From Microbulbifer aggregans (lineage in GTDB: Bacteria > Pseudomonadota > Gammaproteobacteria > Pseudomonadales > Cellvibrionaceae): a DNA stretch of 64,000 nucleotides. Numbering within the stretch: position 1 is the first letter of the stretch; each line of letters begins with the position of its first letter. The stretch spans positions 1 to 64,000 of the forward strand of contig NZ_JAIVKK010000006.1 in the NCBI RefSeq assembly GCF_020524005.1, given 5' to 3'. Below, piece by piece: positions 29,955 to 39,017 of this stretch. A program made the translations under genes and the position numbers. A model generated the notes under the pieces. That model saw only the letters and a program-made list of their open reading frames with translations, ran no database searches and had not been told where the DNA came from.

Positions 29955-30147
29955 GGCTCCGCTACCGGTAAGGCTTTGCGAGACGTTGATTCAGGTCATA
30001 AATGACCTTCACCCTGCGGGCGCCTAAAGGCGTCCTAAGCGCTAAAATCGCTTAGTCTAAAACAGGGACGCTTTAGAAGAGCCCCCATGGATGGGTTAAG
30101 GGGGGCGCCTAGCTCGTGTCTCGCAAGCCCATACCGGCAGTGGAGCC
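29955..30147 (+). repeat. Structured intergenic element, copy 2 (expanded)
   Basis: Imperfect 30-bp arms (29955-29984 and 30118-30147, about 25 matches) enclose several hairpins: AGGTCAT/ATGACCT at 29993-30008, CTAAGCG/CGCTTAG at 30035-30055, and TCTAAA/TTTAGA at 30056-30077 with ACAGGGACG in its loop. The core GAGCCCCCATGGATGGGTT follows at 30079-30097. This copy is about 75 bases longer than copies 3 and 5 because of the extra hairpins in its left half. Confidence 0.75.
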
Positions 30148-30194
30148 GCCACAAAACTTTCCAGTTACTAACCACAAAACCGGGACCAAATTAA

Positions 30195-31085
30195 ATGCCC
30201 TGGCTCCAACTCCGAGTGAATACCAACCGCGAACAGGCCGAGAAAATTGAAAACGCCCTGCTCTTCGCCGGTGCCGTCTCCGTCACCCTGCAAGATAACG
30301 CCGACCAGCCCATCCTCGAGCCGGGTCTCGGGGAAACCCCCCTGTGGGACGAAACACTCGTCACTGGCCTGTTCGATGCCGAAGTCGATACCAATGTCAC
30401 CGAAGCCAAAGCGGCTTCTTACCTGTGCGAACTGCTTCCCAACGCGCGCTGGGAACAGCTCGAAGACAAGGACTGGGAGCGGGAGTGGATGAGCCACTAC
30501 AAACCCATCCAGTGCGGCGACAATCTTTGGATCTGCCCAAGCTGGTGCGAACCGCCCCAGCCCGACGCCGTCAACCTGTTGCTGGATCCCGGTCTCGCCT
30601 TCGGCACCGGCACCCACCCCACCACCTTCCTGTGTCTGCAGTGGCTCGCTAAAGAACCGCTGAGCGGAAAAAACGCCATCGACTACGGTTGCGGCTCCGG
30701 CATCCTCGGCATCGCCGCCCTGCTACTCGGCGCCGAAACCGCGCTGGGAACCGATATTGACCCCCAGGCTCTGATCGCCAGTCGCGAAAATGCCCTGCGC
30801 AACAACATCGACCCCGAGCGCTTCCCCGTCTACCTGCCGGAGAAAACACCACCGGCCAACGAAGCCAGTGCCGACGTCATGCTCGCCAACATCCTCGCCG
30901 GCCCGCTCGTCGAACTTGCGCCGCAACTGATCGAACGTACCAGGGTCGGCGGCCGTATATGCCTGTCAGGCATTCTCGCCAGCCAGGCGGAAAAGGTGAA
31001 AACAGCGTACAGCCAGTGGATTGACTTCGATGCGGATGGCGAGAAAGAAGAGTGGGTTCGACTCAGTGGCACAAGAGTGAGATAA
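30195..31085 (+). CDS. prmA: Ribosomal protein L11 methyltransferase
   Basis: A SAM-dependent enzyme that trimethylates L11 of the 50S subunit. The 296-residue protein has the N-terminal L11-binding domain (MPWLQLRVNTNREQAEKIENAL), the motif I loop DYGCGSGILGIAA (about 163) and NILAGPLVELAP (motif IV). The order accC-prmA-DUF3426-dusB-fis is the conserved Pseudomonas one. Confidence 0.97.
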   Translation: MPWLQLRVNTNREQAEKIENALLFAGAVSVTLQDNADQPILEPGLGETPLWDETLVTGLFDAEVDTNVTEAKAASYLCELLPNARWEQLEDKDWEREWMSHYKPIQCGDNLWICPSWCEPPQPDAVNLLLDPGLAFGTGTHPTTFLCLQWLAKEPLSGKNAIDYGCGSGILGIAALLLGAETALGTDIDPQALIASRENALRNNIDPERFPVYLPEKTPPANEASADVMLANILAGPLVELAPQLIERTRVGGRICLSGILASQAEKVKTAYSQWIDFDADGEKEEWVRLSGTRVR

Positions 31086-31197
31086 CACATCCTGGCCCCA
31101 TACTGTCAGGGGCTGTCAGACCGCAAGGCCCCCGGCACTACGCGCCGGGGCTGCAGACTGATAAACTTGCCGGCCAACGCACTAATCGTCGAATTTC

Positions 31198-32463
31198 ATG
31201 TCGCAACTGGTTACCCGCTGCCCACACTGCAGCACATCGTTTCATGTCAGTGAGCCACAACTGCGCGCCGCCCGTGGCGCCGTGCGCTGTGGTTCCTGCC
31301 TGCAGGTATTCCGCGCCGACGAAAACATCGTTTTCAACGAAGACGATCCACAGCCCGCGAGCAAGAAAGCAATCGACGAGCTGCTGGACGACGACGACTT
31401 CCTGATTCATGACGACATCGAGCTCGACGGCGACGATTCCCAGGATGACGGCACCGACCTGCCCAAAGCCAAAGCCTCATCCCGCAACAGCAAGCAACAG
31501 GACAAACCAGCCAAGCGTGAGCCCGAGCAACAGCCGCTCATTGACGATGCGTTCGGTGAACAGCAGTGGCAGGAACTCGATACACCCGCTGACGAAGAAG
31601 ACGACCTTGTGCTGGGCGAGGATCTGGACGCCGCACGCGACGAACTGTGGGCGGAAGAGATGGCCATGGAAGCGCCGTTGGAAAGCGCGCCCCCCAAACA
31701 ATCTTCCAGCCCGCACGATGAAAGCCTGCCAGGGGAAATATTCGAGGACGACTGGAGCGATGGGGTTCGCCGGGATAGCCTCGACTCCCTGATTGCAGAT
31801 TCCGAAGACACGGTTGATTTACTCGGTACCGCGCGCATCCACAGAGAACCGGAGCAAACTCCGGTCGACGACGATCACATTGACTCCCAGCAGAGGGATC
31901 AGGCACCCCTACTTCCCCGGGACCAGCTGATATCCGCTATCGGCTCGGCGCCCATCGAGGTGAACTGGCAACCCAAACGCCACAATCGCGTGCCGGGGTG
32001 GCTGTGGGGGCTATCGGCGTTTCTGCTGCTGATTGCGCTCGCCGCGCAAACCGCGTACTTCCGCTTCGACACCCTCAGCAAGCGGGAACCCTGGCGGCAG
32101 ATGTACGCCGTCGCCTGCCCGGTTTTCGGATGCAAGCTACCCGCACAGGTGGATATCAGCGCAATCCACACCTCAAACCTGGTAGTACGCAGCCACCCGC
32201 AGACCGCGGGCGCTCTTGCCGTGGAAGCCGTTCTGCTGAACCGGGCGCCATTTGAGCAGCCTTTCCCGGACCTGGTACTGCGTTTCACCGACCTGAAGAA
32301 TGCGCCGGTAGCCAGTCGCCGATTTAAACCGGCCGACTACCTCAAGGGCGAACTCGCGGGGCGGCGCCTGATGCCCAGTGGCAACCCGGTACATATTGCA
32401 CTCGATATCGTCGACCCCGGCACGGAAGCGGTGAACTACGAACTGGAAATTGCACCGCGCTGA
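31198..32463 (+). CDS. DUF3426 membrane protein with N-terminal zinc ribbon
   Basis: A 421-residue protein. It starts with an MJ0042-type zinc ribbon (CPHCSTSFHV...CGSCLQVF, residues 8-36). A long acidic, probably disordered region follows (about 45-250). One membrane helix lies at about 265-285 (GWLWGLSAFLLLIALAAQTAYF). The extracytoplasmic DUF3426 domain ends the protein. The function is unknown; relatives are routinely found between prmA and dusB. The zinc ribbon would be cytoplasmic. Confidence 0.88.
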   Translation: MSQLVTRCPHCSTSFHVSEPQLRAARGAVRCGSCLQVFRADENIVFNEDDPQPASKKAIDELLDDDDFLIHDDIELDGDDSQDDGTDLPKAKASSRNSKQQDKPAKREPEQQPLIDDAFGEQQWQELDTPADEEDDLVLGEDLDAARDELWAEEMAMEAPLESAPPKQSSSPHDESLPGEIFEDDWSDGVRRDSLDSLIADSEDTVDLLGTARIHREPEQTPVDDDHIDSQQRDQAPLLPRDQLISAIGSAPIEVNWQPKRHNRVPGWLWGLSAFLLLIALAAQTAYFRFDTLSKREPWRQMYAVACPVFGCKLPAQVDISAIHTSNLVVRSHPQTAGALAVEAVLLNRAPFEQPFPDLVLRFTDLKNAPVASRRFKPADYLKGELAGRRLMPSGNPVHIALDIVDPGTEAVNYELEIAPR

Positions 32464-32650
32464 ATGGTCAGCCACTTTTTGCCAGCCGCGGCGACCGTCC
32501 CGGCTGACACATAATGCTACAAATTGTTGCACAAACTTCGCCCTAAACGGCCAGCCATCGACCAATTTGCGCGCTTTTTCGCTTTTCCGACGGCCGAGCA
32601 GCCGCTATCATAGGCGGCTCTTTTGACACCGACCGGCGCGGAGAACACAT

Positions 32651-33649
32651 TTGCGAGGCAGTATCGCCATAGGGCCCTATAAAGTCGGCGCACCAGTAAT
32701 CCTGGCACCGATGGCCGGCGTTACCGACCGCCCCTTCCGCCAATTGTGCCGCGACCTCGGGGCCGGTCTGGTGGTCTCTGAAATGGTTACCTCTGACACC
32801 AGCCTGTGGAACAGCCGCAAATCTCGTATGCGCCTGAATCACGCCGGTGAAGCCGGTCCCATTTCCGTCCAGATCGCCGGCGGCGACCCACAGATGATGG
32901 CTGAGGCTGCGCGGGAAAATGTCCGACGCGGCGCCCAGATCATCGATATAAATATGGGTTGTCCGGCGAAAAAGGTGTGCAAAAAAGCAGCGGGCTCTGC
33001 CCTGCTGCGCGACGAAAAACTGGTCGCCGACATTCTGGAAGCCGTGGTGCAATCCGTTTCAGTTCCAGTAACGCTGAAAATTCGTACTGGCTGGAGCCCG
33101 GATTCCCGCAACGGAGTGACGGTAGCCAAAATGGCCGAGGATCTCGGAATTGCTGCCCTGGCAGTTCACGGACGCACCCGCGCCTGTGGCTACCATGGTC
33201 AGGCCGAATTCGATACCATTGCCGAGATTGTGTCCGCGGTAAAGATTCCCGTCTTTGCCAACGGCGACATTACCGGCGCGGAAAAGGCCCGCAAGGTGTT
33301 GGACTACACCGGCGCTGCTGCAGTCATGATTGGCCGTGCAGCTCAGGGACGTCCATGGATTTTTCGGGAAATCGCCCACTTCCTTGCAACAGGAGAGCGA
33401 TTACCTGAACCCTCACTGGAAGAAGTCAGGGACATATTGCTCACTCACTTGAGTGAATTACACCGTTTCTACGGTGAGGTTATGGGGGTACGTATCGCCC
33501 GCAAGCACGTGGGTTGGTACTTGAAGACACTCGCTGACAGTGAGTCCTTTCGCAAGACCTTTAACCAATTGGAATGCGCAGAAGCACAACATGCCAGCGT
33601 TCGCGAGTGGTTTGAACGCCGAATAAATAGAGGGGCAAAAGCGGCATGA
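32651..33649 (+). CDS. dusB: tRNA-dihydrouridine synthase B
   Basis: A flavoenzyme that reduces uridine in the tRNA D-loop. The 332-residue protein has the catalytic cysteine in [16 protein letters not shown] (about residue 100), the N-terminal [13 protein letters not shown] and the FMN-binding [10 protein letters not shown]. It starts at TTG with GGAG eight bases upstream, a weak start that may limit expression. It overlaps fis by four bases (ATGA), the classic dusB-fis arrangement. Confidence 0.96.
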   Translation: MRGSIAIGPYKVGAPVILAPMAGVTDRPFRQLCRDLGAGLVVSEMVTSDTSLWNSRKSRMRLNHAGEAGPISVQIAGGDPQMMAEAARENVRRGAQIIDINMGCPAKKVCKKAAGSALLRDEKLVADILEAVVQSVSVPVTLKIRTGWSPDSRNGVTVAKMAEDLGIAALAVHGRTRACGYHGQAEFDTIAEIVSAVKIPVFANGDITGAEKARKVLDYTGAAAVMIGRAAQGRPWIFREIAHFLATGERLPEPSLEEVRDILLTHLSELHRFYGEVMGVRIARKHVGWYLKTLADSESFRKTFNQLECAEAQHASVREWFERRINRGAKAA

Positions 33650-33951
33650 ATAACGAAGCACTGATTCCGGATGCCAGTGATATGGTATCCACTGGGGGCC
33701 AGACTCAACTACAACAACCGCAACAGCAGTCACTGCGTGACGCGGTTGAACACGCGATGGAAAACTACTTCCGTCACCTGGACGGCCAGATGGTTACCGA
33801 TGTCTATGACATGGTGCTGTCTGAAATTGAAGCGCCTATGCTGGAAGTGGTAATGAAACACACCCGCCACAACCAGACTCGCGCGGCACAGTTACTGGGT
33901 CTCAACCGCGGCACTCTGCGTAAGAAGCTCAAGCGCTACGGTCTGCTGTAA
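33646..33951 (+). CDS. fis: DNA-binding protein Fis
   Basis: A nucleoid-associated factor that bends DNA and activates stable-RNA promoters. The 101-residue protein ends in the canonical helix-turn-helix [24 protein letters not shown]. The ATG overlaps the dusB stop. Fis may act on the rRNA-type promoters at the left end of this window, but no Fis site was scored. Confidence 0.97.
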   Translation: MNNEALIPDASDMVSTGGQTQLQQPQQQSLRDAVEHAMENYFRHLDGQMVTDVYDMVLSEIEAPMLEVVMKHTRHNQTRAAQLLGLNRGTLRKKLKRYGLL

Positions 33952-34017
33952 AGCGGCCAGCCGCCTGGGCCAGAGCCGGCAGTATAGCCGGCGCGAAAAG
34001 GGCGGCAAAAATTCGAC

Positions 34018-34049
34018 GAGGGGGGATGGGCTCAGCCTATCCCCCCTCG
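34018..34049 (+). terminator. Terminator after fis
   Basis: A 14-bp stem with one G-T pair (GAGGGGGGATGGGC against GCCTATCCCCCCTC), followed by a poor T run. A smaller hairpin GCCGGC-AGTATA-GCCGGC precedes it at 33975-33992. Confidence 0.7.
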
Positions 34050-34110
34050 CTATTTGTTACTTCCGGTTATTTTCAACCTGCTCTTTGTACATTTAGATGG
34101 ACGATGCGAT

Positions 34111-35685
34111 ATGACTGACAAGGTGGCCATTCGCCGCGCGCTGATCAGCGTTTCTGACAAAAGCGGCATTGTGGACTTTGCCCGTGAACTCTCCGCCATG
34201 GGCGTGGAAATCCTCTCCACCGGCGGCACCTACCGCCAGCTCGGCGAAGCCGGCATCCCGGTAGTCGAAGTCTCAGACTACACCGGTTTCCCGGAAATGA
34301 TGGACGGCCGCGTAAAGACCCTGCACCCGAAAGTGCACGGCGGCATCCTCGGCCGTCGCGGCCAGGATGATGCAGTCATGTCCGAGCACGGCATCAAGCC
34401 CATCGACATGGTTGTGGTCAACCTGTACCCCTTCAAGGCCACCGTGGCCAACCCCAACTGCGACCTGCCCACCGCCATCGAGAACATCGACATCGGCGGC
34501 CCCACCATGGTTCGCTCTGCCGCCAAGAACCACAAAGACGTAGCCATCCTGGTTAACGCGCACAGCTACGACACCGTCATCGAAGAGATGAAAGCCAACG
34601 ACGGCGCACTGGGCTACGAAACCCGCTACGACCTGATGGTGCAGGCGTTCGAACACACCGCACAATATGACGGCATGATCGCCAACCACTTCGGTGCCCG
34701 TAACACCAACAACGAAGCGCGCGAATTCCCCAACACCTACAACGTCCAGTACGAAAAAGCCCAGGACATGCGCTACGGCGAGAACCCGCACCAGAAAGCG
34801 GCCTTCTACGTAGAAGCAGATGCCGAAGAAGCTTCCGTCTCCACCGCCACCCAGCTGCAGGGCAAAGAACTGTCCTTCAACAACGTGGCCGACACTGACG
34901 CCGCACTGGAAACCGTCAAACTGTTCGACGAGCCGGCCTGCGTCATCGTCAAGCACGCCAATCCTTGTGGCGTGGCCGTAGCTGCGGACATCAAGACCGC
35001 CTACGAACTGGCCTTCGCCACCGACCCGGAATCCGCGTTCGGCGGCATCATCGCCTTCAACCGCGAACTGGACGCCGAAACCGCCCAGCTGATCGTCGAC
35101 AAGCAGTTCTCCGAAGTCATCATCGCACCCAAGGTTTCCGAAGAAGCCGCCAAGGCCGTGTCTGCGAAGAAAAACGTGCGCCTGCTTGAGTGTGGCGAGT
35201 GGAGCAGCGAGCGCCCCGCAGCCTTCGACTACAAGCGCGTTAATGGCGGCCTGCTGATCCAGGAAAAAGACAACGGCATGGTTGCCAAGGATGACCTGAA
35301 AGTGGTCACCAAGGTACAGCCTTCCGACGAACAGCTGGATGAACTGCTGTTTGCGTGGAAAGTCGCCAAGATGGTCAAGTCCAACGCCATCATCTACGCC
35401 AAAGACGGTCGTACCATCGGTGTTGGCGCCGGCCAGATGAGCCGCGTGAACTCCGCGCGTATCGCCGCCATCAAGGCCGAGCACGCCGGCCTGGAAGTCA
35501 AAGGTGCGGTCATGGCATCTGACGCCTTCTTCCCCTTCCGCGACGGCATCGACAACGCCGCCAAGGTGGGCATCAGCGCCGTAATCCAGCCCGGCGGCTC
35601 CATGCGCGACGACGAAGTCATCGCTGCGGCCGACGAGCACGGAATGGCGATGGTGTTTACCGGTATGCGCCACTTCCGTCACTAA
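34111..35685 (+). CDS. purH: Bifunctional AICAR transformylase / IMP cyclohydrolase
   Basis: The last two steps of IMP synthesis. The protein is about 524 residues from the chosen ATG. It has the N-terminal cyclohydrolase domain ([52 protein letters not shown]) and the transformylase domain with KHANPCGVA and the C-terminal [11 protein letters not shown]. The frame is open 57 bases upstream, but the extra part is hydrophobic and not family-like. purD follows in the same direction. Confidence 0.97.
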   Translation: MTDKVAIRRALISVSDKSGIVDFARELSAMGVEILSTGGTYRQLGEAGIPVVEVSDYTGFPEMMDGRVKTLHPKVHGGILGRRGQDDAVMSEHGIKPIDMVVVNLYPFKATVANPNCDLPTAIENIDIGGPTMVRSAAKNHKDVAILVNAHSYDTVIEEMKANDGALGYETRYDLMVQAFEHTAQYDGMIANHFGARNTNNEAREFPNTYNVQYEKAQDMRYGENPHQKAAFYVEADAEEASVSTATQLQGKELSFNNVADTDAALETVKLFDEPACVIVKHANPCGVAVAADIKTAYELAFATDPESAFGGIIAFNRELDAETAQLIVDKQFSEVIIAPKVSEEAAKAVSAKKNVRLLECGEWSSERPAAFDYKRVNGGLLIQEKDNGMVAKDDLKVVTKVQPSDEQLDELLFAWKVAKMVKSNAIIYAKDGRTIGVGAGQMSRVNSARIAAIKAEHAGLEVKGAVMASDAFFPFRDGIDNAAKVGISAVIQPGGSMRDDEVIAAADEHGMAMVFTGMRHFRH

Positions 35686-35701
35686 GCCTCTCGTATTGTC
35701 A

Positions 35702-35731
35702 TGACTCTGCAGCAATGAATCTGCAGAGTCA
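35702..35731 (+). terminator. Perfect hairpin after purH
   Basis: An 11-bp perfect stem TGACTCTGCAG/CTGCAGAGTCA around an 8-base loop, 17 bases after the purH stop. It lacks a T run, so it may be a weak terminator, an mRNA-end stabiliser or part of the adjoining structured element. Confidence 0.5.
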
Positions 35732-35739
35732 GAAGCGAA

Positions 35740-35855
35740 GGCGCCGTGGCTGGTGGCCTTGCGCGAGACCGTATGCGGCCAGGACGGCCGCATCCGAGCC
35801 CCCATGGAAGGGTTCACGGCGTGCCTCGCGCAAGGCCACCAGTCATGGCGACGCC
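35740..35855 (+). repeat. Structured intergenic element, copy 3
   Basis: A perfect 18-bp inverted repeat (35750-35767 with 35825-35842, CTGGTGGCCTTGCGCGAG) is extended by imperfect pairing on the outside. Inside is a hairpin ATGCGGCC-AGGAC-GGCCGCAT (35773-35793). The core GAGCCCCCATGGAAGGGTTC then continues into ACGGCGTGCCTCGC (35796-35829). It fills the purH-purD spacer. Confidence 0.8.
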
Positions 35856-35961
35856 ACGGATCTGCTGGGCGCACCCTTGCCCCACTTAGGTTCGTCGCCA
35901 GATTCGCACTTCCAAATGCTAAACTAGCCCACCTAAATAACAGGCACGGGGAAACTCAAGA

Positions 35962-37257
35962 ATGAATATCCTGGTAATCGGCTCTGGTGGCCGCGAACAC
36001 GCACTGGCCTGGAAGGCCGCACAGAACCCCGCCGTAGACACCGTCTTCGTCGCACCGGGCAACGCCGGCACCGCCCGCGAACCCAAACTCCAGAACGTCA
36101 ACATCGGCGTCGACAACTTCTCCGCCCTGTCCGACCTCGTCGAAGAAAAAGGCATCGACCTCACCATCGTCGGCCCGGAAGCGCCGCTGGTTGACGGTAT
36201 CGTCGACTTCTTCAACGCCCGCGGCCACAACATCTTCGGCCCGGAAAAAGCCGCTGCGCAGCTGGAAGGTTCCAAAGCCTTCACCAAAGATTTCCTGGAG
36301 CGTCACAAAATCCCAACCGCCGCCTATCAGAACTTCACCGAAGTTGAACCGGCCATTGAATACATCCGCGCACAGGGCGCTCCCATCGTCGTCAAAGCCG
36401 ATGGCCTCGCCGCCGGTAAAGGCGTAATCGTTGCCGAAAGCGTGGAACAGGCCGAACTGGCGGTTCGTGACATGCTGAGCGGCAACGCCTTCGGCGACGC
36501 CGGTTGCCGCGTGGTGATCGAAGAATTCCTCACCGGCGAAGAAGCCAGCTTCATCGTCATGGTGGATGGCGAACACATCCTGCCGATGGCCACCAGCCAG
36601 GACCACAAGCGCGTTGGCGACGGCGACACCGGCCCCAACACCGGCGGCATGGGCGCCTACTCCCCGGCCCCGGTGGTAACCCCGGATGTGTACGAGCGCA
36701 TCATGAAGGAGGTCATCGAGCCCACCGTCGAAGGCCTCGCATCCGAAGGCATGCCCTACACCGGCTTCCTGTACGCCGGCCTGATGATCAATGAAGAGGG
36801 CACGCCCAAGGTCATCGAATACAACTGCCGCTTTGGCGACCCGGAAACCCAGCCGATCATGATGCGCCTCAAGTCCGACCTGGTTGAGCTGTGCATGGCT
36901 GCCGTCGAAAAGCGCCTCGATCAGGTAACCGTAGAGTGGGACAGTCGCCCGGCCCTCGGTGTCGTCCTGGCCGCCCATGGCTACCCTGGCAGCTACCGCA
37001 AGGGCGACGCCATCTCTGGTCTGGACAAGGCCGATAGCGAAGACGCCAAGGTATTCCAGGCCGGTACCGCCCTGGACGGCGAGCGCGTCGTCACCAGTGG
37101 CGGCCGCGTACTCTGCGCCACCGCACTGGGCGACACCGTAGCCGAAGCGCAGGCCAACGCCTACGAGTGTGCACGCCAGATCTACTGGGAAGGTTGCTTC
37201 TACCGCAAAGATATCGGCTACCGTGCAGTTGAGCGCGAACAGGCCGAAAACGCGTAA
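35962..37257 (+). CDS. purD: Phosphoribosylamine-glycine ligase (GAR synthetase)
   Basis: An ATP-grasp enzyme joining glycine to phosphoribosylamine, the second step of purine synthesis. The 431-residue protein has the N-terminal NILVIGSGGREHALAWK, the VVKADGLAAGKGV ATP loop, HKRVGDGDTGPNTGGMGAYSP and YNCRFGDPETQ. Length is normal. It is paired with purH, separated by a structured element. Confidence 0.98.
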   Translation: MNILVIGSGGREHALAWKAAQNPAVDTVFVAPGNAGTAREPKLQNVNIGVDNFSALSDLVEEKGIDLTIVGPEAPLVDGIVDFFNARGHNIFGPEKAAAQLEGSKAFTKDFLERHKIPTAAYQNFTEVEPAIEYIRAQGAPIVVKADGLAAGKGVIVAESVEQAELAVRDMLSGNAFGDAGCRVVIEEFLTGEEASFIVMVDGEHILPMATSQDHKRVGDGDTGPNTGGMGAYSPAPVVTPDVYERIMKEVIEPTVEGLASEGMPYTGFLYAGLMINEEGTPKVIEYNCRFGDPETQPIMMRLKSDLVELCMAAVEKRLDQVTVEWDSRPALGVVLAAHGYPGSYRKGDAISGLDKADSEDAKVFQAGTALDGERVVTSGGRVLCATALGDTVAEAQANAYECARQIYWEGCFYRKDIGYRAVEREQAENA

Positions 37258-37287
37258 TTTGCGATAGCAACCAAAGGAGGGGCTGAC

Positions 37288-37932
37288 ATGAGCCAACGTC
37301 AACTTTCCGGACTGGACCGCCTGCTGCTGCAGGCGGACCGTGCCCTGCGCACCCTGAGCCCGGGTTCACCGTGCCACGAGCGGCCTTCACCGGCCAAGTC
37401 TGCGACGGAAGCCGAACTGTCCGACGCGGAACGTCGCCATGCGGCGGGCCTGATGCGGGTGAACCACAGCGGTGAGGTCTGCGCACAGGCGCTGTACCAG
37501 GGCCAGGCGCTGACGGCGAAGCTGCCGGAGGTGCGTGCTGAGATGGAGCATGCGGCGGATGAGGAAATCGATCATCTGGCGTGGTGCGAACAGCGCCTGC
37601 AGGACCTCGATAGCCGCCCCAGCCTGCTGAACCCGGTCTGGTACGGTCTGTCTTTTGGTATTGGCGCTGCCGCCGGCAAGATCAGTGACAAGATCAGTCT
37701 CGGCTTTGTGGCTGCTACCGAAGAGCAGGTGTGCAAGCACCTGGAGGGCCACCTGCAGGAACTGCCGGCGCAGGACGAAAAGAGTCGTGCAGTGGTGGAG
37801 CAGATGCTGGTGGATGAAGCCAAACACCAGCATGCCGCACTGGACGCCGGTGGAGCACGCTTCCCCGGCCCGGTAAAAGGCCTGATGACGCTGGTTTCCA
37901 AGGCGATGACTTCGGTGAGTTACCGGGTCTGA
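37288..37932 (+). CDS. coq7: Ubiquinone biosynthesis hydroxylase Coq7 (DMQ monooxygenase)
   Basis: A di-iron, membrane-associated enzyme that hydroxylates demethoxyubiquinone. The 214-residue protein carries the two carboxylate/histidine motifs: [18 protein letters not shown] (about 55) and [15 protein letters not shown] (about 92). A second pair lies in EGHLQELP...[25 protein letters not shown] stands well placed before the ATG. A strong terminator follows. Confidence 0.95.
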   Translation: MSQRQLSGLDRLLLQADRALRTLSPGSPCHERPSPAKSATEAELSDAERRHAAGLMRVNHSGEVCAQALYQGQALTAKLPEVRAEMEHAADEEIDHLAWCEQRLQDLDSRPSLLNPVWYGLSFGIGAAAGKISDKISLGFVAATEEQVCKHLEGHLQELPAQDEKSRAVVEQMLVDEAKHQHAALDAGGARFPGPVKGLMTLVSKAMTSVSYRV

Positions 37933-37950
37933 GTCTACCCTTTGTTAGGT

Positions 37951-37996
37951 TCGCTAAAACCCCAAGTCTTTCGCGAGGCTTGGGGTTTTTCTTTTC
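37951..37996 (+). terminator. Intrinsic terminator after coq7
   Basis: AAACCCCAAG and CTTGGGGTTT form a 10-bp stem around a 12-base loop, followed by TTCTTTTCT. Confidence 0.85.
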
Positions 37997-38046
37997 TGCT
38001 AGCCCGGTGGCATTCGCTTTGAATGCATTCTTGTGGCGCCGTAGCA

Positions 38047-38140
38047 CTGGGTATTGGTTTTCGAAACCGCTGTAGATACATCCCTGTACGCTGCGTCGGC
38101 GACTTCCCTGTCGCCGACGCTTTCGAAAACCAATACCCAG
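38047..38140 (-). repeat. Structured intergenic element, copy 4
   Basis: A perfect 20-bp inverted repeat forms the outer stem (38047-38066 with 38121-38140). A perfect 11-bp inner stem (38093-38103 with 38110-38120; minus-strand loop AGGGAA) abuts the right arm. A small hairpin TACA-GGGA-TGTA takes the place of CCC-ATGGA-TGGG. It is read in the opposite orientation to copy 5, which lies 78 bases away. Confidence 0.8.
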
Positions 38141-38218
38141 CACTCCAGCTTCGCGTCGAATTACAGCGCTTCGTTAGAGCGATCGTCGCTTCTTACGTAG
38201 TAATAGAGAGTTACTGAA

Positions 38219-38330
38219 GGTCTGGACAGCGGGGGCGGCTCGAGAGACCTTCTAAAACAGGGATGTTTTAGAAGAGCCCCCAGGGATGGGTACACGGCGT
38301 GTCTCTCGAGCCGCCACCGCTGGCCAGACC
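38219..38330 (+). repeat. Structured intergenic element, copy 5
   Basis: Arms of 30 bp (38219-38248, 38301-38330) match in 28 positions as an inverted repeat. Inside are a perfect 10-bp hairpin CTTCTAAAAC-AGGGAT-GTTTTAGAAG (38249-38274) and the core GAGCCCCCAGGGATGGGTAC followed by ACGGCGTGTCTC (to 38305). Confidence 0.8.
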
Positions 38331-38396
38331 GCCACGAATCATAAACAGAGCTCCGAGCAAGAGAGCTACGAAGCTCCATTAAGCACCAGAGCCAAA

Positions 38397-38816
38397 TCAG
38401 ACTTCTTCAATCCGATAAGTGTGCACGATCTCCACCTCGCCCTTACCGAGCATAATGGAAGCGGAACAGTACTTCTCTGCTGACAACTCAACTGCGCGTG
38501 CAACCTGGGACTCTTTGATCCCGCTTCCACGCACCACAAATTCCATTTCGATCTTCTCGAACGGTGCCGGAACTGCGTCGGGGCGGTGGGCCTTGAGCTC
38601 CACGTGGCAGCTCCGCACGTCCTGACGGGCTTTTTGCAAAATACCGACGACGTCCACGGACGCACAACCACCAACGCCCAGCAGGATCATCTCCATCGGC
38701 CGGATGCCATTGTTCGTCTCGCCACCTTCCATCACTACAGAGTTGCCACTGCCTGCCTCGCCGACAAACATGACATCCTTCACCCAGGTAACTTGAGCCT
38801 GCATAACGCCAGCCAT
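38397..38816 (-). CDS. OsmC family protein (YhfA-like)
   Basis: A 139-residue OsmC/Ohr-fold protein. A cysteine lies in LLGVGGCASVDVVGIL (about 51) and a second in SAEKYCSASIML (about 116), the two positions of the peroxidatic pair. In E. coli the homologue YhfA lies next to crp, as here. The physiological substrate of this subgroup is unknown. The start is backed by GAAGGAG eight bases upstream. It is divergent from crp. Confidence 0.88.
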   Translation of the reverse strand: MAGVMQAQVTWVKDVMFVGEAGSGNSVVMEGGETNNGIRPMEMILLGVGGCASVDVVGILQKARQDVRSCHVELKAHRPDAVPAPFEKIEMEFVVRGSGIKESQVARAVELSAEKYCSASIMLGKGEVEIVHTYRIEEV

Positions 38817-38944
38817 GGAACATACTCCTTCGAAATTGATGAGGGCCGGGAGCTTATCACAACAAAATCGCCAACTGCAGAACAGTAAACATGCGGCTTG
38901 CGATTCTCACACTTCACAAAAAAGTAAGTCATTACTCACGACAG

Positions 38945-38973
38945 TTGTAACAATACCCGACAACCGCTATAAA
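38945..38973 (+). promoter_or_regulatory. Promoter of crp
   Basis: TTGTAA (38945-38950) and TATAAA (38968-38973) with a 17-base spacer, upstream of crp with a 5' untranslated leader of about 145 bases. Confidence 0.65.
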
Positions 38974-39001
38974 CGACATCTAGGTTCGACCCTCCATAAA
39001 T

Positions 39002-39017
39002 AGTGGTACAGATCACA
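39002..39017 (+). promoter_or_regulatory. Possible CRP binding site in the crp leader
   Basis: AGTGG-N6-TCACA resembles the CRP consensus TGTGA-N6-TCACA: the right half is perfect, the left matches three of five. It lies about 22 bases after the likely transcription start, a position suited to autorepression. Confidence 0.4.

Larger units (their letters stand above)
29706..30194. other. Gene-free spacer accC-prmA carrying two structured elements
   Basis: This 489-base interval has no protein-like frame. It contains the palindromic elements at 29772-29875 (inverted orientation) and 29955-30147. No clear accC terminator was seen apart from these hairpins, which could serve as one. Confidence 0.7.
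37997..38396. other. Gene-free spacer coq7-OsmC carrying two structured elements
   Basis: A 400-base gene-free interval after the coq7 terminator. It holds the element copies at 38047-38140 (inverted) and 38219-38330. Its remaining parts (38141-38218, 38331-38396) show nothing I could identify. Confidence 0.6.

Noticed and set aside
34273..35874. 533-codon open frame on the minus strand
   Set aside because: Antisense to purH; His/Val/Gly-rich composition is typical of a shadow.
35956..37302. 448-codon open frame on the minus strand
   Set aside because: Antisense to purD, without domain features.
29772..38330. CRISPR array or integron attC sites
   Set aside because: The five elements are far apart, have different stem sequences and no regular spacers, and lack attC-type terminal GTT/AAC boxes.
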